Source of the DNA: [Mycobacterium] stephanolepidis
Lineage (GTDB): Bacteria > Actinomycetota > Actinomycetes > Mycobacteriales > Mycobacteriaceae
Assembly: GCF_002356335.1 (NCBI RefSeq)
Contig: NZ_AP018165.1
Location: 2,294,001 to 2,358,000 of the forward strand
Length of the DNA: 64,000 nt
Reading direction: 5' to 3'
Shown: in pieces, positions 28,137 to 37,673 of the stretch
Layout: each line of letters begins with the position of its first letter
Position numbering within the stretch: the stretch's first letter is position 1
Notes under the pieces: model-generated
Told to the model about the DNA's origin: nothing
The model's input: only the letters and a program-made list of their open reading frames with translations
Database searches by the model: none
Program-made: the position numbers and the translations under genes

Positions 28137-29495
28137 GTGAGCGATTCATCCGATCAGCCCCGGCGACCCCGGAAGCTTGATCCGGTTTCCGCCGAGATTC
28201 AGTTCGACCGGTTGGCCGCCACGGCCGGTCAGCTCCTCAAGGCCGGATCGCGCATCCTGAGCCAACGCCCCACCGAACGCGATCTGCGCCAGGTGGTCGC
28301 CAAGGAGATGCGTCGTTCATTTGCCGAGCTCGGCCCCGCCTACGTCAAGTTCGGCCAGCTCATCGCGTCATCGCCGGGGATGTTCCCCGAGGACCTCTCC
28401 GCGGAGTTTCGGTCGCTGCTCGATCAGGTGCCACCGGCGAACCCGCAGACCATTCGTTCCATGCTCACCGACGAGCTCGGCGCACCACCCGAGGACGTGT
28501 TCGGCTCCTTCGACGAGGTTCCCTTCGCCTCGGCGTCCATCGCCCAGGTGCACAAGGCCACACTGAAGGACGGCACCGCGGTCGTCGTCAAGATCCAGCG
28601 CCCCGCGATCCGCACCCGACTCGCAGCTGATCTGCAGATCCTCAAACAAATCGCCCGGGGCCTGGAACTCACCGAGATGGGCCGCATGTCGAACATCTAC
28701 GAGGTGATGCAGGATTTCGAGGCCAACCTCGCCGAGGAACTCGACTTCACCCTGGAAGCCCAGGCCATGCGGGACTGGACCGCTGGCCTTGCGGGCTCCG
28801 AGTACGCACCGAAGGTGCGAGTACCCCAACTCTATTCGGAGCTGTGTACCGACAAAGTGCTCACCATGGAGTACGTCGAGGGCATCAGGATCGACAACGC
28901 CGATGAGATTCGTGCGGCCGGGTTCGACGGCCCCGAGGTGGTCAAGACCCTCATGCTCACCCTTTTCGATTCGGCGTTCGCCGCGGGCACCTTCCATGGC
29001 GATTTGCATGCCGGAAACCTGATGGTGGACCCGGAAGGCCGAATCGTATTCCTGGACTTCGGAATTGTCGGTCGACTCGATCAGCGCACCCGCAAAACAC
29101 TGCGCGAGTTGATAGGCGCACTCATCATCGAGCCCGATGACGAGGCAGCCGCACGCACCCTGATCAAACTGGGGGCCATCGATCCCGGCGCCGACCCGGC
29201 CAAGGTCGCCGAGTCGCTGCGGAAGGTCACCCGTCCCATGGGTACCTCATTGGGCAAGATCTCCTACGACACGATCGGCCGACAGCTCACCGCACTAGGA
29301 CGCGAGCACGACGCCATCCTCCCGAAGGAATTCATCCTGGTGGGCAAGCAGCTTCTCTACGTCGAGCGGTACACCAAACTGCTTGCGCCGGACTGGCAGC
29401 CGGTGGGCGATCCGGAAATACTCAGCTACTTCGGCACCTTGATATCGGAGTACCAACAGGCCCGCGAAGAAATCCAGGATGAGGTCGGAGAATGA
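28137..29495 (+). CDS. ABC1 (AarF/UbiB/ADCK) family atypical kinase, copy 1
   Basis: 452 residues from GTG 28137, chosen for GGGAG 6 bases upstream; in-frame ATG 28113 is less likely. It has the family KxGQ motif (YVKFGQLIASSPGMFP), the ASIAQVHKA loop replacing a normal glycine-rich loop, invariant lysine in VVVKIQRP, catalytic FHGDLHAGNLM and metal-binding FLDFGIVGR. The family has ATPase or unorthodox kinase activity and is tied to isoprenoid-quinone or lipid metabolism. The next gene, a TetR regulator, overlaps its stop (ATGA). A second ABC1 gene lies convergent downstream. Confidence 0.9.
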   Translation: MSDSSDQPRRPRKLDPVSAEIQFDRLAATAGQLLKAGSRILSQRPTERDLRQVVAKEMRRSFAELGPAYVKFGQLIASSPGMFPEDLSAEFRSLLDQVPPANPQTIRSMLTDELGAPPEDVFGSFDEVPFASASIAQVHKATLKDGTAVVVKIQRPAIRTRLAADLQILKQIARGLELTEMGRMSNIYEVMQDFEANLAEELDFTLEAQAMRDWTAGLAGSEYAPKVRVPQLYSELCTDKVLTMEYVEGIRIDNADEIRAAGFDGPEVVKTLMLTLFDSAFAAGTFHGDLHAGNLMVDPEGRIVFLDFGIVGRLDQRTRKTLRELIGALIIEPDDEAAARTLIKLGAIDPGADPAKVAESLRKVTRPMGTSLGKISYDTIGRQLTALGREHDAILPKEFILVGKQLLYVERYTKLLAPDWQPVGDPEILSYFGTLISEYQQAREEIQDEVGE

Positions 29496-30208
29496 CACGC
29501 ACCGCTGGAACCCCAGCACGGCCTTCTACCCGCGATCATCGCGCCGGGCGACGGACCCAGGAGGAACGCAGCGCCGCCATGCGCAGCAGGCTCCTGGACG
29601 CCACGGTGGATTGCCTGGTCAAGTATGGATACGCGGGCACCACCACAACACGAGTGGCGCAACGTGCTGGCGTCACCCGCGGTGCACTCGTGCACCATTT
29701 CCAGTCGAAATCCGAGCTCCTCGGAGAATCGGTGCGGCACTTGGCGTTCAAGCAAGGCCAGGAAATTCTTTCCGAGCTGATAGCGCTGGACAGCGAGAGT
29801 GGCACCGACTTTGTGAGCCGTTGTCTGGACGCGCTCTGGCGGATGCATCAAGGGTCGATGTTCGTCGCCACCATGGAACTGTGGATTGCCGCGCGAACCG
29901 ATCCCGAGCTATCGGCCCAGATGGACCAGTTCGAATTCATTGTGATGCAGCAGTTCTCGACGCTGGGTCAATCGGTGAGTCAGACCGACGAGGAGCTGCG
30001 GGTCATTCGCAACATCACACTCACCGCCATGGACGCCGTTCGCGGGATCCTGGTCAACAGCATGACAGCGCCGCAGGAAGCTCGTGATCAACGCTGGGCG
30101 CGCGCCAAGTCGATGCTGCTGAACATCGTCGAGTCACCCACGGTCGGTGCACCGCTGGATTCCGCGTTGCGCACCATCGACACCGGAAAGCTCAGTCTTT
30201 CCGACTAA
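29492..30208 (+). CDS. TetR-family repressor
   Basis: 238 residues; ATG overlaps the end of ABC1 copy 1. A basic tail of about 28 residues leads into the HTH (RLLDATVDCLVKYGYAGTTTTRVAQRAGVTRGALVHHFQSK, about 34-75), then an all-helical ligand domain. Co-translation with the kinase and repeated TACATAC sites before both kinase genes and the SRPBCC gene make it the likely local regulator. Its last 17 bases overlap the convergent ABC1 copy 2 gene. Ligand unknown. Confidence 0.9.
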   Translation: MTRTAGTPARPSTRDHRAGRRTQEERSAAMRSRLLDATVDCLVKYGYAGTTTTRVAQRAGVTRGALVHHFQSKSELLGESVRHLAFKQGQEILSELIALDSESGTDFVSRCLDALWRMHQGSMFVATMELWIAARTDPELSAQMDQFEFIVMQQFSTLGQSVSQTDEELRVIRNITLTAMDAVRGILVNSMTAPQEARDQRWARAKSMLLNIVESPTVGAPLDSALRTIDTGKLSLSD

Positions 30209-31718
30209 CCTCGGACTCTCGCGCCGCCGCTTCCTCGATGCGTGACTGCTCGGCCTGGATGACCATATTTCCGAAGTATCCGATGAATGACGGATCCGAG
30301 AGTATGGCCCAGTCGGGCGCCAGCAGCTTCATGTAGCGCTCCACGTACAGCAGCTGCTTGGAGATCAGCACCAGCTCTCGGGGGAGTCGCACGTCGTATT
30401 CCTTGGCCATCATCGCGAGCTGCTTACCCAGCTGTCCGTAAGAGATCGCCGAAAGCTTCGACTGCTGTAAGGGATTGGTGAAATCGGAGATGGTCTTGGC
30501 GGCAGTTGTGGAGTCGGCCGGCTTGCCTCGATCGCCGATGGCGCCGAGTTTGTAGATGCCCCGGGCCACTGCCGCATGATCGTTTTTGACGAACAGATCG
30601 ACCATGATCTCGGTGAAGATCTTGCGGCTGCGTTCGTCGATACGACCGACGATCCCGAAATCCAGGAAGACGATTCGACCGTTGGAATCGACCAAGAGAT
30701 TGCCCGCATGTAGGTCTCCGTGAAAGAGCCCCTTATGAAATCCCGTCTCGAACAGTGAGTAGACGATGGCCTTGACCAAGCCGACCCCGTCGAAACCGGC
30801 CGCGGCGAGTTCGGAGACGTTGTCGATCCGGATTCCCTCGACATACTCCATCGTGAGTACCCGTTCGGTGCTGTACTGCCAGAACACCTTGGGGACCCGC
30901 ACCTTGTCGCCGTACTCGGTGTCGGCCAAACTGGCGATCCACTGTTCCATGGCGTGGCCTTCGGCCGCGAAATCCAATTCCTCGTTGAGGTTTTGCTCGA
31001 AATCCTCGACGATTTCGGTCGCGTTGGTGGCGCGGCCCAGATCGGTTTTCACGACGACTCGCGCCAGCCGTCCCCAGATTCGGATATCGGCGGCCAATCG
31101 GGTGCGGATCTTCGGCCGCTGAATCTTCACCACCACCCGTTCACCCGTCTTCAAGGTGGCGTGGTGCACCTGGGCTATGGACGCCGAGGCGAAGGGGTGC
31201 TCATCGAATGTTGCGAATATCGTTGCCGGATCTGCGCCTAACTGCTCCCGCACGGTCTGGTGGATCAGCTCCGATGATGCTGGCGGAACTCTGTCGAGCA
31301 GCGTGCGAAATTCGTTGGACAGCGCTTCGGGGAAGACGCCGGGGGAGGAGGCGATGAGCTGTCCCAGCTTCACGTAGGTGGGGCCCATCAGCGCGAAGGT
31401 CCGACGCAACTCGTGCGCCGCACGCACCTCCAGCGACTTCCCGCGACGGGGCCGCACCAGCAGGCGGGCTCCCGAACTGGCCAGTCGGGACGCGGCGATA
31501 CCGACGCGCCCGACTTCCACTCTTAGCGGGGGTGGATACAGCGTGACTCTGGGGCGGGTGATCTCGATATCGATTGCCGCCTTGGCCGGTTGCGAATTCG
31601 CCGTTGCCGCGGCGAATTCCGAGGTAGATTCCGGGGTGCCGGGCTGTTGTGTCCCACTCTCGGACAATCCAGTGGCGAGGGGCGCCGCGTCGTTGCCCGC
31701 GCCCTCGGGGGTGGTCAT
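30192..31718 (-). CDS. ABC1 (AarF/UbiB/ADCK) family atypical kinase, copy 2
   Basis: 508 residues from the ATG at 31718; the frame is open to 31745, but that part crosses the operator. A disordered N-terminus of about 60 residues (P, S, T, G and A) precedes the domain. Motifs parallel copy 1: YVKLGQLIASSPGVFP, ASIAQVHHATL, VVVKIQRP, FHGDLHAGNLL, FLDFGIVGR. The shared residues show both arose by duplication. It ends AREAAARESEVSRKD and overlaps the 3' end of the tetR gene. Divergent from the SRPBCC-acyl-CoA dehydrogenase pair. Confidence 0.9.
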   Translation of the reverse strand: MTTPEGAGNDAAPLATGLSESGTQQPGTPESTSEFAAATANSQPAKAAIDIEITRPRVTLYPPPLRVEVGRVGIAASRLASSGARLLVRPRRGKSLEVRAAHELRRTFALMGPTYVKLGQLIASSPGVFPEALSNEFRTLLDRVPPASSELIHQTVREQLGADPATIFATFDEHPFASASIAQVHHATLKTGERVVVKIQRPKIRTRLAADIRIWGRLARVVVKTDLGRATNATEIVEDFEQNLNEELDFAAEGHAMEQWIASLADTEYGDKVRVPKVFWQYSTERVLTMEYVEGIRIDNVSELAAAGFDGVGLVKAIVYSLFETGFHKGLFHGDLHAGNLLVDSNGRIVFLDFGIVGRIDERSRKIFTEIMVDLFVKNDHAAVARGIYKLGAIGDRGKPADSTTAAKTISDFTNPLQQSKLSAISYGQLGKQLAMMAKEYDVRLPRELVLISKQLLYVERYMKLLAPDWAILSDPSFIGYFGNMVIQAEQSRIEEAAARESEVSRKD

Positions 31719-31732
31719 GAGCGCCACTGTAA

Positions 31733-31756
31733 TACATACGAGCACAGTTGTATGTA
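31733..31756. promoter_or_regulatory. TetR-type operator, site B
   Basis: TACATAC-N10-GTATGTA, perfect 7-bp arms, 15 bp before the start of ABC1 copy 2. Confidence 0.65.
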
Positions 31757-31883
31757 ACGTGCGCCGAGCTACTGCCGGGTAGCCGCCGAATCGGGTTCAT
31801 CCACCCACAGGTCTGTCGGTATTTGACGGCAGTACACCTGCATTTAGTCGGCTCGCAGTGCGAGATCAGCGGTAATTGCATCT

Positions 31884-31903
31884 TACATACACGAGGGTAT
31901 GTA
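31884..31903. promoter_or_regulatory. TetR-type operator, site C
   Basis: TACATAC-ACGAGG-GTATGTA, perfect 7-bp arms with a 6-bp spacer, 63 bp before the SRPBCC gene. Sites B and C occupy the divergent region 31719-31966. Confidence 0.65.
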
Positions 31904-31966
31904 TGTTACGTTCGGAACCGCTGGTACCAATCCGTGCCAGACCATTGACAAAGGAGTCTTCCGCCC

Positions 31967-32443
31967 ATGTCCGAGCTGCACTCCAGCATCGACCTCCCGT
32001 ACAGCATCGACAAACTCTGGTCGGTGTTGCCGGACCTCAACAAGTACGACGAGTGGATGACCATCCACACCGGATTCAAGGGCGACGTCCCGGCGATCGA
32101 GGACATCAAGGTCGGCACCAAGTTCTCCGAAATCGTCACCCTTATGGGCATGGCCAACACGGTCGAGTGGACCGTGCAGGAATTCACCCCGGCAGATGAG
32201 GTGCTGTCCGCGAAGAAGGGCGCATTCAAGCTGGGCGGGACCGGTATGGCCGGGGTCGAGGCCATCATCAAGTCGAGTGTCGAGGAAATCGATGCCGACA
32301 ACACCCGGGTGAACGTGGACTCGTCCTTCACCGGGCAGATGCTCACCGGGGCAATCGGCACTGCGATCGACAAGGCCGTGCAAGAAGAGCTCGAAAACTC
32401 CGTCGCCCGCCTCAAGGAGTTGCTGGCCAAGGAACTCGGCTAA
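31967..32443 (+). CDS. SRPBCC (polyketide cyclase/CoQ10-binding-like) protein
   Basis: 158 residues, ATG with AAAGGAG about 11 bases upstream. START-like fold: MSELHSSIDLPYSIDKLWSV opens the first strand and helix, DEWMTIHTGFKGD and VEWTVQEFTPADEVLSAKKG form the sheet, and the long C-terminal helix is AVQEELENSVARLKELLAKE. It is similar to M. tuberculosis Rv0910-type proteins. CoQ-binding START proteins act with UbiB/ADCK kinases in other organisms, so its presence beside two ABC1 genes under the same operator is suggestive. It is followed 46 bp later by an acyl-CoA dehydrogenase gene. Confidence 0.82.
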   Translation: MSELHSSIDLPYSIDKLWSVLPDLNKYDEWMTIHTGFKGDVPAIEDIKVGTKFSEIVTLMGMANTVEWTVQEFTPADEVLSAKKGAFKLGGTGMAGVEAIIKSSVEEIDADNTRVNVDSSFTGQMLTGAIGTAIDKAVQEELENSVARLKELLAKELG

Positions 32444-32489
32444 CCGAGTCCGCCGACGTCGATCACTTTCACAGGAGAAAGCAGGAGAC

Positions 32490-33761
32490 ATGCTCGACTG
32501 GTCACCCATTGACCTTGCGGTGCGTGACGCCGTTCGCCAGTTCATCGACAAGGAGGTCAGGCCTCACGTCGATGCGCTGGAGTCCGGCGAGATGGAGCCG
32601 TACCCCATCATCCGAAAGATGTTCGCAACCTTCGGCATCGACGCTCTTGCCAAAGAGGCGCTGCAGAAGCAGATTGAGAAGAAGAAGACCCGGGAGGCCG
32701 CACTGGCGGCCGGTCAACCGCTAGAGGACTCCAAGAAGTCCGACGGCGGGGGAGTCATGGGGCTCGCAGGCGGGTCGGCCGGTATGGGATTCGTGCTTAC
32801 CAGCGAAATCTCGCGTGTCTGTATGGGTTTGGTGACGGGCATGGGCGTCAGTATGGGCCTGACCGTCCCGACCATCGCCTCCCGCGGCACCGCCGCGCAG
32901 ATGGAGCGCTGGCTGCCCGAGCTGGTCGCCTACGAAAAGGTGGGTGCGTGGGCCATCACCGAACCCGATTCGGGCTCGGACGCATTCGGCGGAATGAAGA
33001 CATATGTCACCCGCGACGGCGAAGACTACATCCTCAACGGTCAGAAGACCTTCATCACCAACGGGCCCGATGCCGATGTGATCGTGGTCTACGCCAAGCT
33101 GGATGAGAAGGACCCTTCTGTCGACAAGCGGGACCGCACGGTGCTGACCTTCGTTCTCGACAAGGGCATGGAGGGCTTTACTCAGTCGAAACCCTTCCGC
33201 AAGATGGGTATTCACAGTTCCCGCACCGGCCAGTTGTTCTTCGAGAATGTCCGTCTGGGCAAAGACCGGCTCCTCGGCGAATCCGAGGCCAACGATCAGG
33301 GCGACGGCCGCGACAGCGCCCGCGCGAACTTCTCGATGGAACGTATCGGCGTGGCGGCGCTCGCACTCGGTGTCATCGAAGAGTGCCTGCGGCTCTCGCT
33401 GGACTACGCCAAGACACGCACCCTGTGGGGCAAGGAGATCGCCCAGTTCCAACTGATCCAGCTCAAGCTGGCCAAGATGGAAGTGGCCCGGCTCAACGTG
33501 CGGAACATGCTGTTTCACGCCATCGAGAGCCTCTCGGAGAACAAGACGCCCTCCCTGGCGGAGGCCTCGGCCATCAAGCTGTATTGCTCGGAGGCCGCCA
33601 CCGATGTCGCGATGGACGCCGTGCAGCTCTTCGGCGGCAATGGCTACATGACCGAGTACCGCGTCGAACAGCTGGCGCGCGACGCCAAGTCGCTCATGAT
33701 CTACGCAGGCAGCAACGAGGTTCAGATCACGCACATCGCCAAGGGGCTGCTGGCGGGATAA
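32490..33761 (+). CDS. Acyl-CoA dehydrogenase
   Basis: 423 residues, ATG with AGGAG upstream. FAD flavoprotein oxidising acyl-CoA esters. It contains the FAD-binding WAITEPDSGSDAFGG (about 150-165), the middle-domain ITNGPDADVIVV, and the C-terminal YCSEAATDVAMDAVQLFGGNGYMTEYRVEQLARDAKSLMIYAGSNEVQ. The usual catalytic Glu position is occupied within the final YAGSNEVQ/TEYRVE region as in short-chain type enzymes. A Lys- and Gly-rich insertion (about residues 55-95, EKKKTREAALAAGQ) is unusual near the N-terminus. Probably co-transcribed with the SRPBCC gene. Confidence 0.92.
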   Translation: MLDWSPIDLAVRDAVRQFIDKEVRPHVDALESGEMEPYPIIRKMFATFGIDALAKEALQKQIEKKKTREAALAAGQPLEDSKKSDGGGVMGLAGGSAGMGFVLTSEISRVCMGLVTGMGVSMGLTVPTIASRGTAAQMERWLPELVAYEKVGAWAITEPDSGSDAFGGMKTYVTRDGEDYILNGQKTFITNGPDADVIVVYAKLDEKDPSVDKRDRTVLTFVLDKGMEGFTQSKPFRKMGIHSSRTGQLFFENVRLGKDRLLGESEANDQGDGRDSARANFSMERIGVAALALGVIEECLRLSLDYAKTRTLWGKEIAQFQLIQLKLAKMEVARLNVRNMLFHAIESLSENKTPSLAEASAIKLYCSEAATDVAMDAVQLFGGNGYMTEYRVEQLARDAKSLMIYAGSNEVQITHIAKGLLAG

Positions 33762-33801
33762 TCGGCTCGACACATTCGCGTCGCCGTATCACGCTGAGTC
33801 G

Positions 33802-34635
33802 ATGCGGGCGCACCTTCACGAGGATCTGGCGGAGTACTGGGCCCTGGCGGGGCCGCTGTACTCCGCCGATCCCGTGCTGCACACCTTTGAACTCCATCTC
33901 GCGGCGCGCCTGCGGCAGCCGGACTCCGATCCTGCGGCGGCACTGATCACCTTTACCGATCTGGATCATCTGGCGGGAGCGGCTCTGGGGACCAACCAGG
34001 GGCTCGTCTGCAATGCCATTCCCACGGCCGGGATCACTCCCGCGGTGAACATGCTGGCCGACAACGCGATATCGCTGCCATCGGTGCGGGGGTCGCGTGC
34101 GGTGACATTGGCGGTGGCCGACGCCTGGTTGTCCAAGACCGGCGCCACGGTCTGCGGCACCACCGACGAGCGGCTCTACCGCCTCGCCGATCTCATACCG
34201 CCAGGGACAGCGGGCGAGGCCGTGCTGGTCGCGGCAGGGGACATCGAGGCCTTGGTGCCGTGGAGCATCGAATACGGCAGGGAAACCTTCGGCGTCGACA
34301 AGCCCGCCGACGAAGCGCGGCGCCGGCTGACTGGCTCCTACCGATTGGGGGACGTCTACCTGTGCTGGGACCGCGGCGGGATCCCTGTCGCGATGGCGGG
34401 CGTCCGGGCCCCCATCGAAGGGGTGTCACGAGTGGGCCCCGTCTACACGCCACCGCCGCACCGGGGCCACGGCTACGGCAGCGCCGTGACCGCGGCGGCC
34501 TGCGAATGGGCGCGTCAGGCAGGTGCCCGCGAGATCGTACTGACCACTGATCTGGCCAACCCCACCTCCAATTCCATCTACCGCAAGCTCGGATTCCGGG
34601 CCGTCGCCGATTCGGTGATCGTGGAATTCGCCTGA
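33802..34635 (+). CDS. GNAT-family N-acetyltransferase
   Basis: 277 residues, ATG start 40 bp after the acyl-CoA dehydrogenase gene. The N-terminal half (about 1-140) is a degenerate GNAT-like domain; the C-terminal half has the acetyl-CoA loop [23 protein letters not shown] (about 213-235) and the ending [25 protein letters not shown]. Such two-part GNAT proteins are common in actinobacteria. Substrate unknown. It could be transcribed with the preceding genes or on its own. Confidence 0.82.
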   Translation: MRAHLHEDLAEYWALAGPLYSADPVLHTFELHLAARLRQPDSDPAAALITFTDLDHLAGAALGTNQGLVCNAIPTAGITPAVNMLADNAISLPSVRGSRAVTLAVADAWLSKTGATVCGTTDERLYRLADLIPPGTAGEAVLVAAGDIEALVPWSIEYGRETFGVDKPADEARRRLTGSYRLGDVYLCWDRGGIPVAMAGVRAPIEGVSRVGPVYTPPPHRGHGYGSAVTAAACEWARQAGAREIVLTTDLANPTSNSIYRKLGFRAVADSVIVEFA

Positions 34636-34694
34636 GGGCGCTCACTGGACTTAACGATCGTCGCGAAGGCGCTCCTAGCTCCCTGACGTACCGT

Positions 34695-37019
34695 GTGCAT
34701 GTGCGCAAGTCGAACACCGCCTCACGGTTCACCGGGAAGTTCTGGAAGCTCCTCGGTGCCGCTACCGACAAGAACCAGAGCCAGTCGCTAGAGCTCGTGG
34801 ATGCCTCGAAGAAGTACGACGAGAAGGCCAAGGACCTCACCGACGAACAGCTCACCAAGGCGGCCAAGAAACTCGACCTGTCCGAGGGCATCGAGTCCAA
34901 GGACATCGGCCAGTTCCTGGCGATCGTGCGTGAGGCCGCCGAGCGGACCATTGACGAGCGCCCGTTCGATGTTCAGCTGCTGGGCGCCCTGCGCATGCTC
35001 GACGGCGACGTCATCGAGATGGCCACCGGTGAGGGCAAGACTCTCACCGGTGCGATCACCGCCGCCGGCTACGCGCTGGGCGGACGCAGCGTGCACGTCA
35101 TCTCGGTCAACGACTACCTGGCCCGCCGTGATGCCGAGTGGATGGGACCGTTCCTGGAGCGTCTGGGGCTGACGGTCGGCTGGATCACCGAGGAATCCAC
35201 CGCAGACGAACGCCGCAAGGCCTACGCCTGTGACGTCACCTACGGGTCGGTCAACGAGATCGGCTTCGACGTGTTGCGCGACCAGCTGGCGATCGATGTC
35301 GATGCCCTGGTCTCGCCGAGCCCCGATGTCGCCGTCGTCGACGAGGCCGACTCGGTGCTCGTCGACGAGGCCCTGGTGCCTCTGGTGCTGGCCGGGACCA
35401 GCCATCGTGAAGCGCCGAGCTCGGAGGTCATCGAGGCGGTCCGTGAGCTGATCGCCGGTGAGGACTACGAGGCCGATAACGATCGCCGCAATATCTTCCT
35501 GACCGATACCGGAGCCCGGAAGCTGGAAAAGCAGCTGGGGAACATCGACCTGTACTCCGAACACCATGTCGGAACCACCCTCACCGAGGTCAACGTGGCC
35601 CTGCACGCACATGTGCTCCTGGAGCGCGATGTGCACTACATCGTGCGTGATGGCGCGGTGCACCTCATCAACTCCTCACGTGGCCGCATCGCCACGCTGC
35701 AGCGCTGGCCCGATGGTCTACAGGCAGCCGTCGAAGCCAAGGAAGGAATCGAAACCACCGACACCGGTGAGGTTCTCGACACCATCACCGTGCAGGCACT
35801 GATCAACCGCTACCCCCGCGTCAGCGGAATGACCGGCACCGCCCTGGCGGCCGGTGAGCAGCTACGGCAGTTCTACAAGCTCGGTGTCTCGCCGATCCCG
35901 CCCAACACCCCAAACATTCGCGAAGATCAGCCCGACCGCGTCTACATCACCGAGGCAAGTAAGAACGACGCGATCGTCGCGCATATCGCCGAGATCCATG
36001 CCACCGGACAGCCGGTACTGGTGGGTACCCACGACGTCGCCGAATCCGAGGCACTGCATCACCGTTTGGTGCGTGCAGGGGTTCCGGCTGTCGTGCTGAA
36101 CGCCAAGAACGACGCCGAGGAGGCCCGCGTGATCGCCGAGGCCGGCGCGCTCAAGGCAGTCACGGTCTCCACGCAGATGGCCGGCCGCGGTACCGATATC
36201 CGTCTGGGAGGCTCCGACGAGACCGATTACGACGCCGTCGTCGAAGCGGGTGGACTACACGTCGTGGGCACCGGACGCCACCGCACCGAACGACTCGACA
36301 ACCAGCTGCGCGGACGCGCGGGACGCCAGGGCGACCCCGGGTCGTCGGTCTTCTTCTCCAGCTGGGAGGACGAGGTCGTTGTCGCATATCTGGATTCGGC
36401 CAAGCTGCCCACCGAGACAGACGAGAACGGGCAGATTGTCAGCACCAAGGCCGGGGGGCTCATCGACCACGCCCAGCGCGTCGCCGAGGGTGCGATGCTC
36501 GACCTGCATGCCAACACGTGGCGGTACAACCAGCTGATCGCCCAGCAGCGCGCCATCATCTCCGAGCGCCGCGACACCCTGCTACGCACCGACACCGCCC
36601 GTAAGGAGCTTCAGGAGCGCTCGGCAGAGCGCTATGACGAGCTGGCCGAGGAGCTTTCGGAAGAACGCCTGGAGCGCATCTCACGGGAGATCATGCTGTA
36701 CCACCTCGATCGGGGCTGGGCCGACCACCTGGCGTACCTCTCCGATGTGCGCGAGAGCATCCACCTGCGCGCGCTCGGGCGGCAGAACCCGATCGACGAG
36801 TTCCACCGGCTCGCCGTCGACGCCTTCGCTTCGCTGGCCGCTGACGCCGTGGAAGCAGCGCAGCAGACCTTCGACACCGCGAATCTGGTTGACGAGGAAC
36901 AGGGATTGGATCTGTCGAAACTTGCCCGGCCGACGTCGACGTGGACGTACATGATTCACGACGACCCGCGCAAGAACGACAGCCTGTCGATCTTGAACCT
37001 GCCCGGCGTCTTCAGCTGA
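34695..37019 (+). CDS. secA2: Accessory preprotein translocase ATPase SecA2
   Basis: 774 residues, GTG start (GTG at 34701 also possible). Drives the accessory Sec export pathway that mycobacteria use for a subset of proteins. Walker A is MATGEGKT (about 109-116), Walker B is [13 protein letters not shown] (about 214-226), the C-terminal ATPase half has [16 protein letters not shown] and [15 protein letters not shown], and the helical scaffold has [16 protein letters not shown]. It lacks the C-terminal zinc-binding tail of SecA1 and is shorter than SecA1, as expected for SecA2. Followed by pgsA2 as in M. tuberculosis (Rv1821-Rv1822). Confidence 0.96.
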   Translation: MHVRKSNTASRFTGKFWKLLGAATDKNQSQSLELVDASKKYDEKAKDLTDEQLTKAAKKLDLSEGIESKDIGQFLAIVREAAERTIDERPFDVQLLGALRMLDGDVIEMATGEGKTLTGAITAAGYALGGRSVHVISVNDYLARRDAEWMGPFLERLGLTVGWITEESTADERRKAYACDVTYGSVNEIGFDVLRDQLAIDVDALVSPSPDVAVVDEADSVLVDEALVPLVLAGTSHREAPSSEVIEAVRELIAGEDYEADNDRRNIFLTDTGARKLEKQLGNIDLYSEHHVGTTLTEVNVALHAHVLLERDVHYIVRDGAVHLINSSRGRIATLQRWPDGLQAAVEAKEGIETTDTGEVLDTITVQALINRYPRVSGMTGTALAAGEQLRQFYKLGVSPIPPNTPNIREDQPDRVYITEASKNDAIVAHIAEIHATGQPVLVGTHDVAESEALHHRLVRAGVPAVVLNAKNDAEEARVIAEAGALKAVTVSTQMAGRGTDIRLGGSDETDYDAVVEAGGLHVVGTGRHRTERLDNQLRGRAGRQGDPGSSVFFSSWEDEVVVAYLDSAKLPTETDENGQIVSTKAGGLIDHAQRVAEGAMLDLHANTWRYNQLIAQQRAIISERRDTLLRTDTARKELQERSAERYDELAEELSEERLERISREIMLYHLDRGWADHLAYLSDVRESIHLRALGRQNPIDEFHRLAVDAFASLAADAVEAAQQTFDTANLVDEEQGLDLSKLARPTSTWTYMIHDDPRKNDSLSILNLPGVFS

Positions 37020-37075
37020 CGACAGACCGTCCATTTGCGCGGGGTGTACCCCCGCGAATATGAGAGGCTGGCCGG

Positions 37076-37672
37076 ATGGGAACCGATGAGCCGCCCTCCG
37101 GAGACGACCGGATACTGACGGTCCCCAACGTGCTGAGCGTCATTCGGTTGGCGTTCATCCCGCTGTTTCTGTACCTGCTCTTGGTAAGACACGCCGATGG
37201 CTGGGCCGTCGCCATTCTGATGCTCAGCGGCTTCACCGACTGGGCCGACGGCAAGATCGCGCGGCTGATGAACCAGTCGTCGCACCTGGGCACGCTCCTG
37301 GACCCGGCTGCCGACCGGCTGTACATGGTGACCACACCGATCGCCTTCGCGATCCGGGACATCGTTCCGTGGTGGATCGTCCTCACCCTGCTGGCCCGCG
37401 ACCTCATTCTCACGCTCGGACTGCCCATCGTGCGCAGTCGCGGAATCGAGGCGCTGCCGGTCATGTACATCGGCAAGGCCGCGACCTTCGCGTTGATGTC
37501 GGCATTTCCGCTGATTCTCGTCGGTGAATGGGACTCGTTGTGGGGCAGGATAATCGGACCCTGTGGATGGGCATTCCTCATTTGGGGTCTGGGCATGTAT
37601 CTCTGGACTTTCGTGCTCTACGTCGCCCAGATCGTGATGGTGGTCCGGCAGCTGCCGAAGGTCAGCATCTGA
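37076..37672 (+). CDS. pgsA2: CDP-alcohol phosphatidyltransferase (Rv1822 homologue)
   Basis: 198 residues, ATG start. Integral membrane enzyme with about six hydrophobic segments. The CDP-alcohol transferase motif is present as SGFTDWADGKIARLMNQSSHLGTLLDPAADR (about 54-84), that is D-x2-D-G-x2-A-R-x8-G-x3-D-x3-D. It transfers a phosphatidyl group from CDP-diacylglycerol to an alcohol; whether the acceptor is glycerol-phosphate (PgsA) or phosphatidylglycerol (cardiolipin synthase) cannot be read from sequence alone. It ends 1 bp before the DUF881 gene. Confidence 0.92.
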   Translation: MGTDEPPSGDDRILTVPNVLSVIRLAFIPLFLYLLLVRHADGWAVAILMLSGFTDWADGKIARLMNQSSHLGTLLDPAADRLYMVTTPIAFAIRDIVPWWIVLTLLARDLILTLGLPIVRSRGIEALPVMYIGKAATFALMSAFPLILVGEWDSLWGRIIGPCGWAFLIWGLGMYLWTFVLYVAQIVMVVRQLPKVSI

Positions 37673-37673
37673 C

